Source: Cristatella mucedo (Eukaryota > Bryozoa > Phylactolaemata > Cristatellidae). From it: a stretch of 27,500 bases of DNA. Made by a program: the position numbers and the translations under genes. How positions within the stretch are numbered: the stretch's first letter is position 1; each line of letters starts with the position of its first letter. The notes below the pieces were generated by a model. The model was not told where the DNA came from, ran no database searches, and saw nothing but the letters and a program-made list of their open reading frames with translations. Below are positions 1 through 8,090 of this stretch, in pieces. The stretch spans positions 270,001 through 297,500 of the forward strand of contig WPIO01000050.1 in NCBI GenBank assembly GCA_009760855.2, written 5' to 3'.

Positions 1-1226
1 CTCTTTCCTCCTCTCTTTCCTCCTCTCTCTTTCCTCTTCTTTCTCCTCTCTTTCCTCCTCTCTTTCCTCCTCTCTTTCCTCCTCTCTTTCCTCCTCTCTT
101 TCCTCCTCTCTTTCCTCCTCTCTTTTCCCTCCTCTCTTTCCCCTCTCTCTTTTCTTCCTCCTCTCTTTCCCCCTCTCTTTCCCCCTCTCTTTCCCCCTCT
201 CTTTCCTCCTCTCTTTCCCCCTCTCTTTCCTCCTCTCTTTCCCCCTCTCTTTCCCCCCCTTTCCCCCTCTCTTTCCTCCTCTCTTTCCCCCTCTCTTTCC
301 CCCTCTTTCCTCCTCTCTTCCTCCCCCCTCTCTTTCCTCCTCTCTTTCCTCCTCTTTCCTTTCCTTCCCTCTCTCTTCCTCCTCTCTTTCCTCCTCCTTT
401 CCTCCTCTCTTTCCCCTCCTCCTCTTTCCTCTCTCTTCCTCTCTCTCTTTCCTCCTCTCTTTCCTCCTCTCTTTCCTCCTCTCTTTCCTCCTCTCTTTCC
501 TCCTCTCTTTCCTCCTCTCTTTCCTCCTCTCTTTCCTCCTCTCTTTCCTCCTCCTTTCCTTTCCTCCCTCTCTTCCTCCTCTCTTTCCCCCTCTCTTTCC
601 TCCTCTCTTTCCTCCTCTCTTTCCTCCTCTTTCCTCCTCCTCTTTCCTCCTCTCTCTCCCCCTCTCTTTCCCCCTCTCGTTCCTCCTCTCTTTCCTCCTC
701 TCTTTCCTCCTCTCTCTTCCTCCTCTCTTTCCTCCTCTCTTTCCTCCTCTCTCTTTCCTCCTCTCTTTCCTCCTCTCTTTCCTCCTCTCTTTCCTCCTCT
801 CTTTCCTCCTCTCTTTCCTCCTCTCTTTCCTCCTCTCTTTCCTCCTCTCTTTCCTTCTCTCTTTTTCCTCCTCTCTTTCCCCCTCTCTTTTCTTTTCTCC
901 TCTCTTTCCTCCTCTCCTCCTCCCCCCTCTCTTTCCTCCTCTCTTTCCTCCTCTCTTTCCCCCTCTCTTTCCTCCTCTCTTTCCTCCTCTCTTTCCTCCT
1001 CTCTTTCCTCCTCTCTTTCCTCCTCCCTTTCCTCCTCCCTTTCCTCCTCTCTTTCCTCCTCCCTTTCCTCCTCTCTTTCCTCCTCTCTTTCCTCCTCTCT
1101 TTCCTCCTCTCTTTCCTCCTCCCTTTCCTCCTCTCTTTCCTCCTCTCTTTCCCCCTCTCTTTCCTCCTCCCTTTCCTCCTCTCTTTCCTCCTCTCTTTCC
1201 TCCTCTCTTTCCCCCTCTCTTTCCTT
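1..1226. repeat. Homopyrimidine tandem repeat, CTCTTTCCTC-type unit
   Basis: Essentially uninterrupted C/T on the + strand for about 1.2 kb. The dominant unit is a decamer of the form CTCTTTCCTC, with frequent CTCTTTCCCC variants and occasional length changes; runs of identical units occur around 480-550 and 780-850. It begins before the window and ends abruptly at 1226, where ordinary sequence starts. Long mirror-symmetric polypurine/polypyrimidine DNA is known to be able to adopt triplex (H-DNA) structure; whether this one does is inference. No gene is present. Such tracts are often mis-sized in assemblies, so the exact length is uncertain. Confidence 0.97.
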
Positions 1227-1298
1227 CGCGCCTTCGAAGGCCCAGCGAGTGTGCTAATGCGAGCAGAGTGCAGAGAGCTGCGGAAAGCACGAGCTAGA

Positions 1299-1391
1299 GC
1301 TGCTCTGCGTGCGAGGGCTGCTCTGCGTGCGAGAGCTGCTCTGCGAGCGAGAGCTGCTCTGCGAGCGAGAGCAGTTGCTCTGCCTGCGAGA
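1299..1391. repeat. 18-bp tandem repeat (GCTGCTCTGCGNGCGAGA unit)
   Basis: Four adjacent 18-bp units at 1299-1316, 1317-1334, 1335-1352 and 1353-1370 differ at only a few bases, and a degenerate fifth unit runs to about 1391. Further TGCTCTG-containing fragments continue on both sides of the following GA tract (about 1434-1543), so the array is probably a decayed minisatellite interrupted by a microsatellite. No coding potential was recognised. Confidence 0.85.
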
Positions 1392-1445
1392 ACAAGAGCC
1401 CTGTGCCCTGTGACGGCAGTACTTTGAGGGAGAATTGCTCTGTGA

Positions 1446-1448
<3 letters not shown>

Positions 1449-1504
<56 letters not shown>
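1449..1504. repeat. (GA)n microsatellite
   Basis: An uninterrupted GA dinucleotide run of about 28 units, lying inside the decayed TGCTCTG-type minisatellite. Confidence 0.97.
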
Positions 1505-1506
<2 letters not shown>

Positions 1507-1561
1507 GCTCTGTGAACGAGGTGCTCTGAGAGAGTGTTGCTCTGATCACCTAGAGCCGTGA

Positions 1562-1747
1562 GGGTTTGGCCCAGTGGTTAAGGGGCTTGCCTTTAACGAC
1601 CAAGGTCAAGGTGAATGTATTTGATGACCGGGTCGTGGGCTCGAGCCCCGTGACATATGCGAAGCTTAAAGATATAGAGATAGACATAAAGATAGAGATT
1701 AAGTTCTCTTGGGGCGCTGTACAAATCAATCGCATATACATTTTTTT
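1562..1747 (+). mobile_element. SINE-1 copy a (tRNA-derived SINE)
   Basis: The head carries a Pol III A-box-like TGGCCCAGTGG at 1567 and a B-box-like segment (GGGCTCGAGCCCC) near 1639. About 45 bp between them (AAGGTCAAGGTGAATG region) recur in other copies. The 3' part ends with GAGATTAAGTTCTCT and GGGCGCT, a stem-loop shared with the LINE-A tails in this window. Other copies are at 7938, 9462, 15370, 18528, 22595 and 23838. The exact 5' end is uncertain. This copy carries a GATAGAGATAGACATAAAGA expansion just before the tail stem. Confidence 0.8.
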
Positions 1748-1811
1748 AGGCCCGGCTAAGCAAGGTGTTCGAAATGGTCAAACCATGGGGTTGGTTGAGC
1801 TATATAAGGTT

Positions 1812-1945
1812 GAGCAGGTAGAACCATGAGGGTTCGAGTCCTGCGGGCAGGCGATTCTTTATTGCCGGCTGACTGCCGCAAACCGAGTGATAGCCGAAAC
1901 GGTTCCTCTGCACTTTAAATGAGGCTGTTGAATCAGCCAAGTTGC
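1812..1945 (+). mobile_element. SINE-2 copy (diverged)
   Basis: A B-box match (GGTTCGAGTCC) is followed by TGCGGGCAGGCGATTCTTTATTGCC and then a tail resembling the other SINE-2 copies: GTGATAGCCG, GGTTCCTCTG, GAGGCTGTTGAATC. The tRNA-like half upstream (about 1748-1812) is poorly matched, so the 5' boundary is not reliable. Better-preserved copies are at 2280, 11595 and 19677. Confidence 0.6.
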
Positions 1946-2279
1946 ACTTTTTTCCACTTTTACTTCATCTACTTTATTCGAAGCATTAACCTACAACTTC
2001 CAGAAACTTCGACGAGGCAAGATTACATTAGATTCATTTAAGACGAGATTAGTTAAAGTTTCGAATTAAAGTTTCGACTAAGATTACATTCAGATTCAGA
2101 ATCTGGAAAATCTGCCAATTGCAGAACGAATGTAGGCTACAACCGTTGCCGACAGTATGACTTACACGTGCGGTTCGGGAAAAGAAATGGGGCCCAAGGA
2201 CCGTAGGAGACCTTGCCGCTGCCGGAAAACTTCGGAAAAACGGCAGTCGCTGACGCTTGCTTGTAAAGCTCACCTCCCT
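1946..2279. other. Unassigned spacer between two SINE-2 copies
   Basis: No gene, RNA or repeat family was recognised. AAAGTTTCGA occurs twice about 17 bp apart near 2055-2078. The small open frames here lack any recognisable motif. Confidence 0.5.
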
Positions 2280-2441
2280 GCCGTAATGGCTCACTAGGTA
2301 TGGCGGTTACTTTTCACGACCTCGGTCCCGAGGTCGTGGGTTCGATTCCTACGGTGGGCGATCCTTAATCGCCACTGCAAGCGGAGGTGATAGCCGTAAA
2401 GGCTCTTCTGTCGCTATGCAAAAAGAGTCTGTTAAATCGGA
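2280..2441 (+). mobile_element. SINE-2 copy (best + strand example)
   Basis: The head has an A-box-like TGGCTCACTAGG near 2287 and a perfect B-box GGTTCGATTCC near 2339. Between them is a perfect 11-bp hairpin (CACGACCTCGG / CCGAGGTCGTG with a 2-nt loop, about 2315-2338). The body ends with GATAGCCGTAAAGGCTCTTC, TGTCGCTATGCAAAA and AGTCTGTTAAATC. The same order of blocks is found in reverse complement at 11595-11753 and 19677-19827. It is a tRNA-derived SINE and not a functional tRNA gene, because the arms do not form a standard cloverleaf. Confidence 0.78.
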
Positions 2442-2449
2442 TAGTATTT

Positions 2450-4060
2450 TTTCCTCGTCCTGTTCCTCCTCCGCCCACTCCACCGAAGCACAGCGTTCAG
2501 CCGCTCCTCCGCCAAGCAGATCACCGGCTCGATGCCCCCTCACTGCTCTGCTGGGTAGTCCGCGATCTCGAAACCGGGTTACCGCCGAATGAAGGCAGCG
2601 CTCGCGCCTCGTCCACCGCCGGAGGCGAACCGGGCAGTAGCAGCGCCGCCTTCGCCGGCGGCGCAGCTTGGGCGCCACAGGGCCGCGGAGCTGCACGGCA
2701 CGACCGCCGCGAGCGAGCCGAGAAGCGCGACTGGCGTTCTGCGAAACGGATCCCTCACGGTAAACAACTCGACTGCGAAGACGACGGGGGCGCGCCGGCC
2801 GGCCGGCCGCCGCGCCCGCACATCGCTCGCGCCCAATCTCCGCCCTCCACCGCCCGCTCACGGGAGGGGGCCCAAGAAGCCGGGAGGCTACCGCGCGCAA
2901 GGGTCCGGAAACTCCCCGGTTGCTCAACGCCGAGGCGAAGAGGTCGTCAATACGACGCCCCTAGTCAACCAGGAAGCCGCCTCGAAAGGGGGCGTCCCCC
3001 GGCGCGCCGCCGCCGTCGCGAAGACGCAGCGCGCCGGCAGGGGGGGAGGGGGCGCTGCGTCAGGCTCGCGCGAGGGCGAAGGATGCCCGGTCGAAGCTGA
3101 GCGCCGCAATAACGCGTAATTAATAACTCGAGAAGCCGTCGCAGGATTCCGCCGACCGAAGCGACAGCGGCGGTCGTTACAGCGGCGGCGGGGCGGCGGC
3201 GGCTCGCTGCCTTCCCTGCCGCCGCCCCGCCCCCGACCTCCCCCTTCCGAGATCGTCGAACGCTCGATGCACGCGAGTCGAGGCCGAGCGAAAGGATCGC
3301 GACAAATGAGCAGCAGCGGCGGCGGCGGACGCCGCGGCCGCCTCCGCGGAGAGCGCCCATCGATGAGGCCGCGACACGGTCCATCCCACCGCCAACCGCC
3401 CCGCCCCGTCCGGTGGTAGCGCTGAGCTTCCCGTACGATTAGCTCGACTCGATGTCGGCCGCTCCATCATCGTCCGAACGAGACGGCGGAGGTGCGGGAT
3501 CGCGGAAAAGCTCGCTCGCGCCGGAGGCTAGTGGCGGCCACGGCGGCGGCGGCAGGACGCACGCCGCAGCCGTCGCCGACCACTCGTGGCCAGGGGCGGA
3601 GAGGGGCCGCGAGAGCGAGCGTAGGGTCGGCGGTGGCGGCCGCCGACCGCGAGCGCTCGCACGCGACGAGACGGCGCTGTTGAAGCGGCCGCCTCATCGC
3701 GGCCGACCCGGCGCCCTCCTCCGGGCCTCCCCCCGGCCGGCGGCCGCATAGCTCGCGGCGACGGCGGTGGAGAGCCTTCGGTCGACTGCGCGGCGGAGAT
3801 GACCTGGTTTCGCCGCGCGGTGGGGGCGGCTACGGCGCCCAGCGGCTGCCGCGGCGGCGGCGGCGGCAGCTCACGGCGAGCCGCGGTCACGACGGCCACG
3901 CAGAAACCACGTACCGCACGGGTAGCTCGAGAACGAGAGAGGCTGCTTCGTAGTAGGCTCTCATCCACGCGCGGCGACCTTCGAGACGACGAAGCAACGC
4001 AACCTACTCCGCGACGGGTCGGGTCCGCCGGGAGATTAGGGTGGCTCGGGCTTACTCAGG
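2450..4060. other. GC/CpG-rich block without recognised gene
   Basis: About 1.6 kb packed with CG dinucleotides and GGC/GCC-type runs (for example 3180-3240, 3317-3350, 3840-3870), flanked by much less GC-rich DNA. Several overlapping open frames on both strands translate to Arg/Pro/Ala-rich low-complexity protein with no motif; this is what unselected GC-rich DNA produces, so they are not called. An unmethylated CpG-island promoter or 5' exon is possible, but no splice-supported coding exon was identified. Confidence 0.6.
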
Positions 4061-4324
4061 CAGGCAGGCTCAACAAGTGTTATGGTAATTAGGCGCACGT
4101 GATTCGTTGCTATTTTTGCCGGCGTGACGTGTCCTGATCGGAAAGCCCCTAACGTGGGAACTGCAACCACTGGGGGATTCACTCCCAGCAGTTGGGGGAG
4201 CTGATTAGTGCCATGGCCGAATCTATATAGATAAAAAAAATAACGAGATATTTCAGAAGTGTCAAATTTGTTGGTCGTTTTATATAATATATTACTAAAT
4301 ATTTTACGACTCCACCTATGGAAC

Positions 4325-4396
4325 GGTTCCATGGTGTAATGGTGAGCACTCTGGACTCTGAATCCAGCAATCCGAGTTCAAATCTCGGTGGAACCT
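4325..4396 (+). tRNA. tRNA-Gln (anticodon CTG)
   Basis: A full 72-nt cloverleaf. The acceptor arms GGTTCCA (from 4325) and TGGAACC (ending 4395) pair, with T as discriminator at 4396. The D-arm region has an A-box TGGTGTAATGG. The anticodon arm is CTGGA / loop CTCTGAA / TCCAG (4351-4367) with anticodon CTG at 4358-4360, reading CAG codons. The T-arm contains the B-box GAGTTCAAATCTC. There is no intron. It is nearly identical, as remembered, to the vertebrate tRNA-Gln(CTG) sequence, which fits the strong conservation of this tRNA. Internal A and B boxes make it a Pol III type 2 gene. CCA is not encoded, as usual in eukaryotes. Nothing suggests a SINE tail, so this is probably an active gene. 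Confidence 0.97.
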
Positions 4397-4398
4397 AG

Positions 4399-4403
4399 TT
4401 TTT
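4399..4403 (+). terminator. Pol III T5 terminator of tRNA-Gln
   Basis: A run of five T residues on the + strand starts 2 nt after the discriminator base, the usual RNA polymerase III stop signal. Confidence 0.9.
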
Positions 4404-4585
4404 ATAAATGTCTTCCTACATTAATTCTTTATATATTAACTATACATTTAGTGTACAGCCTAATGGCAACAAAAGCAGGCTAGTAATAGCGACGGGTCAC
4501 ACGTACAAAAAGGGGTGTATATTTCGTACTCCAGTCAATTGTCAGACCGTTCGTTCGAAAGCGAATGCAGCCACGGCGATGTACT

Positions 4586-4694
4586 GTATCTCCGTCTGTA
4601 ACTCCACAAAGTCATAAAGACCATGTGGGTGTTACGCAGGAGAGTTTTGTATAGCGCACTCACAGCCCAAGCGGCTTTCGGTACGCATTCGGTA
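4586..4694 (-). mobile_element. LINE-B 3' end fragment (minus)
   Basis: About 110 bp starting ATCTCCGTCTGTAACTCC and ending GGTACGCATTCGGTAG. The same block appears in the same orientation at 5735 and 8600, and in reverse at about 5306-5363. It is the 3' terminal segment of a non-LTR element: in the copy at 8576 it is bounded by a TACAT-type microsatellite tail. Inside it is GCGCTATACAAA (read on the minus strand), which resembles the SINE-1 tail. Confidence 0.7.
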
Positions 4695-4698
4695 GGTC

Positions 4699-4880
4699 AA
4701 GCATTAGCTCTGCAGGTCCTAGACTGTGGAACTTCCTTCCACCAACTCTTACGCAACGACAACTACTCTCCTGCTGCCGACTATGGCTAATCCTTTTCAG
4801 CGGTCCTGAGCTGCTACTCTTCTATGCTACTCACTACCTCAACTGTGTTCTCCTGACTTTCTCTTTACTTTTCTCGAGCT
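4699..4880 (+). mobile_element. LINE-B ORF-end fragment (plus)
   Basis: The sequence from CTCTGCAGGTCCTAGACTG to about 4880 is matched in inverted orientation by 8765-8865 (ACTCACTACCTCAACTG and CTTTTTCAGCGGTCCTGA blocks) and partly by 5985-6050. Translated, the SRLWN part resembles the AWNSLP motif near the C terminus of LINE reverse transcriptases. It abuts a minus-strand LINE-B tail, so the junction near 4695 is an inversion or a separate insertion. Confidence 0.6.
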
Positions 4881-5186
4881 TAATCATTCTGGCTATTCTT
4901 CACGAGCGGACGTTATATACGGGCACATAATACGAAGCTCGGGTGTGTCATGAAGTTGATGATTGTTAGGCAATATCGATTACTAGAATCAAAGGCGAGA
5001 ACGAGTAGCATCTATTGCCCTGCGAGTCACCTTTGACCCGTAAACCTGTGGGCCAGCCACTGCGCTCGAATAGCACTTCCAGCATACCGTCTAGCGAACC
5101 GAGTTAGCCTGTTAGACTCCGGACAAAGGAAAGAGAGGCATCACTCCCAAGCATTCCATCCTGGATTAGATACCGAGGTCCTTGCC

Positions 5187-5300
5187 ATCTATCACCCAGT
5201 TTCCCTTCTCCCTTTTCTGTCAAAGATTCTTGAGAAATTGCTGCTAAGCAGCTGGTTGAACAACTCACTTCCTCTTAGTTGCGTGAGACGAATTCTGTTG
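5187..5300 (+). pseudogene. LINE reverse transcriptase fragment
   Basis: The frame starting at 5187 reads IYHPVSLLPFLSKILEK followed by LLLSSWLNNSL. This fits the RT motif YRPVSLLPFLSKILE typical of non-LTR retrotransposon reverse transcriptases. It ends in a stop just after ILLAT and runs straight into LINE-B 3' sequence (TACGTACCGAAAGCCGC). The RT palm core is therefore joined directly to the 3' UTR, meaning an internal deletion removed most of the ORF 3' half. No catalytic YADD box is present. Non-functional. Confidence 0.7.
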
Positions 5301-5366
5301 GCTACCTAATACGTACCGAAAGCCGCTTAGGCTGTGAGTGCGCTATACAAAACTCTCCAGCGTAGT
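5301..5366 (+). mobile_element. LINE-B 3' tail (plus), inverted repeat of 4640-4694
   Basis: TACGTACCGAAAGCCGCTTA and GAGTGCGCTATACAAAACTC are the reverse complement of the 4640-4694 block. Together they form an inverted repeat of about 55 bp per arm, separated by about 610 bp. The conserved tail is cut off near 5366, so the extreme 3' end is missing. Confidence 0.65.
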
Positions 5367-5447
5367 AATACCGATGCTTCGTGGCTTTTCGGCCAAGCGT
5401 TGGTACTTTTTTTAACTTCAGTGAATACCTTTGGGATATGTGAGCTT

Positions 5448-5532
5448 CATAATAATAATAACAGTACGTTTGATAAAGCGCCCTCGGATAACTCTCACTC
5501 TCTCTCTCTCTCTTTCTAGGCGCTTTACAGAT
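5448..5532 (-). mobile_element. LINE-A type 3' tail (minus, solo)
   Basis: Starts with (TAA)n, then TTTGATAAAGCGCCCTCGG and ends TTTCTAGGCGCTTTACA. It is the reverse complement of the LINE-A 3' stem-loop seen at 6820-6890. The inner part of the stem has expanded into a CT microsatellite. No ORF is attached, so it is a short 5'-truncated insertion. Confidence 0.75.
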
Positions 5533-5734
5533 GCTTTACAGATCGTCGTCCATTTCGTCTCCGGAGATGAGACTTATTTGAGGCTCTAGGGGAGCAGACC
5601 GCACCGGTGTTATGCGTCAGGACTTTGACAAATTGCATTATAAGACGATTACAATTTGTAGTCAAACCATATCCTGTATGCTTATGAAACGTATCCTTTT
5701 CACGCTGAAGCGTGGAATTTTTAATTTAATGAAA

Positions 5735-6105
5735 TATATCTCCGTCTGTAACTCCACAAATCCATAAAGACTATGTGGATGTTACGCCCGAGAGTTTTCT
5801 ATAGCGAAGTCACAGATTACGCGGCTTTCGGTACGCATTCGGTAGACAACAGAATTCATCTCAAGCAACAAAGAGAAAGTGTAAGGCATAGCTTCTCATA
5901 GCATAGAGTCAGGAGAGCAGTCGATTTTGTGAGTTGCGTGGAAGAAGTAGCTCACAGCGGCTGGAAGGGATATGATATAATCGATAGATGTCAATGCCTA
6001 AGAGTTTTGGAAGCGAGTTCCACAGTCTAGAATCTGCAGGGCCAGAGCTTCTGGTGCCAGCGGTCTTTAAGCGAGGAATACGACAGCTAATTTATTGTCC
6101 ACGGA
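5735..6105 (-). mobile_element. LINE-B 3' portion (minus)
   Basis: Starts with the conserved ATCTCCGTCTGTAACTCC block and continues upstream on the minus strand through GCTTTCGGTACGCATTCGG into degraded ORF sequence. A minus-strand frame there reads SRLWNSLPKLLG, matching the LWNSLP motif near the C terminus of non-LTR retrotransposon ORF2 proteins. The ORF is interrupted and non-functional. Confidence 0.65.
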
Positions 6106-6268
6106 GGACCTGATCGTCGCTCCTCCGTCGCAAAACTTTAGCGTCTTCTGAAGGCAGTTCTCGTGTTATGCTTCATCAATGCTTCTTTATATGTGCTCTT
6201 CTTCCGGTATTGAAAATGGTGCGCTTCGATTAATCCGTCTGCAGAATTCTGCCAGTCAGCTAAGATCT
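6106..6268 (+). pseudogene. Diverged LINE RT C-terminal segment, chimeric with LINE-A
   Basis: Split frames read FINASLY, then CSSSGIENGALRLIRLQNSAS. These resemble the [13 protein letters not shown]...[14 protein letters not shown] stretch of the better-preserved copies but differ from LINE-A. At about 6262-6268 the sequence changes to bona fide LINE-A, so the QNSA motif is effectively doubled ([18 protein letters not shown]). Interpreted as a junction between two related LINE families, by template switching or by insertion with recombination. Confidence 0.5.
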
Positions 6269-6652
6269 GCAGCTAGGCTTGTCTGTCGTGAGCGTCGCAG
6301 TTGCCACATTACTCCACTTCTCGCCGACCTGCACTGGCTACCAGTCAAGCAACGGATTGACTTCAAGGTTTTGTCGCTCACTTTTAGGTCTCTTCATTCT
6401 ATGGCTCCAGCCTATCTTTCAGAGATACTACCCCATCAGGCAAAGCATCGTACCACTCGCTTTTCGGAATCCAACAGTCTAGAAATACCTCGTACAAACC
6501 TTAAATCCTTTGGAGACCGTGCATTTAGCTCGTATGCTCCCACAGCCTGGAACTCCCTCCCGACCTGCATCAGAACATCCCCTGACCTGACCACATTTAA
6601 AAGAAACTTAAAAACATACCTATTTAGGACAGCATTTAGTGGGTCCTTGTGA
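6179..6652 (+). pseudogene. LINE-A ORF C-terminal remnant, copy 1
   Basis: An open frame of 157 codons. From about residue 31 it carries [66 protein letters not shown] and TTFKRNLKTYLFRTAFSGSL. These are the conserved region downstream of the RT domain in CR1/L2/Rex1-like non-LTR retrotransposons; vertebrate L2-type proteins have the equivalent HITPVL..LHWLPV, DRAFS..APKLWNSLP pattern. The endonuclease and catalytic RT core are absent, so it cannot be active. The first 30 residues come from a different LINE segment. Confidence 0.8.
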
Positions 6653-6892
6653 TTCGTCCTCGATGTGCTTATGCGTGCTGACACTGTTCATGCTGCCACT
6701 AACCACATTTGCATGCTGACCCAGTGCATGTAACCCCTAACCATGTTATTCATTTTGTTTGTTTTTCAAGCATGATTTTACTTACTATTCTATTGCGTAT
6801 CACTTTGCAGCAAATGTAAAGCGCCTAGAAAGAGATTAAGTTCTCTGAGGGCGCTTTATCAAGTGCAATATTATTATTATTATTATTATCCA
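6265..6892 (+). mobile_element. LINE-A copy 1 (5'-truncated, plus)
   Basis: Contains the C-terminal end of an RT-encoding ORF (stop TGA at 6650-6652), a 3' UTR of about 165 bp and an (ATT)n tail at about 6869-6889. The tail stem-loop at 6820-6855 has outer arms AGCGCC/GGGCGCT and inner arms AGAGA/TCTCT around TTAAGT. Related to CR1/L2-type elements by protein motifs. The copy is 5'-truncated, as is typical of target-primed reverse transcription. Confidence 0.85.
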
Positions 6893-7937
6893 ATGAAAAT
6901 AGCCGGGGTTTTCGGTCTAGCGGGGTTAGTCGCAAGCAGGCTGAAGGCGGCGTAATTCTTGCCGTTACGAAAGCAAATTTTTTCGATAGGAAAATCTGGA
7001 GAATATGCAGCCTTTCTGACGTAATCCCAACAGAACCCTCAGTCTCTGAGGCCTGTCGTAAGTTTTTAAGTGTCGTAACAGCATGTTTCGCAGGAGAAAA
7101 TCTGTTCAGCAAGGTTTGCGTTTGTATGGCTCCGTCGTTTGTTGGCTAAGGTTGATCAGACTGCTTCCGCGTTTCCATCATATCGAATTGCAGCCGCTTC
7201 TTAATAGTCTAGCTAAAACAAATGCTCGGAAATCGTACGGGCTCTACAGATGCTATCCTCGTTGTGGTCTTTAACTAATGCAATTCCCCAGAATTTTGCT
7301 TTCTTGAAGGCATGTATCCCCCGGCATTTGTTAACTACGCTACAATCAGAAATTTAGTAGCACACAAATTAATCTAAACTAGCTTTCTGAGAAATATCCC
7401 CTCGCAGGCAAGAGCTTTAGTGATCGACGATACATTTACCATTTTAGAAAGGTTCGCCAACAATGATTAGAAGCTTTTTCATTTTTCGGCGTATGTTTTC
7501 AACTTCAGGAATCAATTTTCTATTGTTATTTGCTTCCCCTGCGCCTGAATGCAATTGGAACTATTTTGCTCAGTATGGATTGATACGAGGATCAGTGTGG
7601 TTTGCTGCATCTGAGCCGGTCCCGTCGGCAGAGATCTCAAATCGTTAGATATCAGCCCCTTTTCTATTGACCGCTATAAATTTTGAAGGCGCGTGTATGC
7701 GTATGCGTCATTCCCAGAACTTTCTGGGTGGCTCGTTGCCTCGTAGAATGCCCCGATAGAATGCACAGTGCGTATCCACTTTGTCGGTGCCTTGAAATTG
7801 GTGCCCAGTGTTCATAGAGGCTCTATTTAGGTATCACGTGACGTACTGTGCAGTGAGCGAGCTCTCACGAAACGACCAGCAGCTGCTTGCATTCCAGAAG
7901 ACTGCTACGGGTTAGGTGCAATCGATCTACGCTCAAT
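6893..7937. other. Unassigned intergenic stretch
   Basis: No recognised gene, RNA or repeat. Small open frames of about 60 codons (7083, 7463) lack motifs. The sequence is moderately AT-rich and of ordinary complexity. Confidence 0.5.
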
Positions 7938-8090
7938 ACTTGGCCCAGGGGTTAAGGTGCTTGCCTTAGATGACCGAGGTCAAGGTGAATGCTTTTGATG
8001 TCCGAGGTCGTGGGCTTGGAGCCGTGCGGCATGTGTGAAGCGCCTAGATGGAAAGTAAGTTCACTTAGGGTGCTATACAGATGTTTTTAC
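7938..8090 (+). mobile_element. SINE-1 copy b
   Basis: A-box-like TTGGCCCAGGGGTTAAGGTG from 7940, the shared middle block AGGTCAAGGTGAATG, the B-box region GAGGTCGTGGGCTTGGAGCC, then GTGAAGCGCCTAGATGG and GTGCTATACAGATG. The 3' stem-loop is degraded on one arm (GTAAGTTCACTTAGGG). Confidence 0.8.

Noticed and set aside
1-1226. CRISPR-like array
   Set aside because: There are no unique spacers between repeats. It is a continuous simple repeat in eukaryotic DNA.
2280-2365. Possible tRNA gene (A-box and perfect B-box)
   Set aside because: The arms do not fold into a standard cloverleaf, and the same sequence recurs as part of SINE-2 with a conserved non-tRNA tail.
2349-4092. Several long open frames on both strands (up to 237 codons)
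   Set aside because: They overlap each other in most frames, are Arg/Pro/Ala-rich low complexity, have no motif, and lie in GC-rich DNA where stops are rare.
6436-6684. Minus-strand open frame opposite LINE-A copy 1 (and equivalents at 14109 and 14993)
   Set aside because: Antisense shadow of the LINE-A C-terminal coding region and 3' UTR; it recurs wherever LINE-A occurs.
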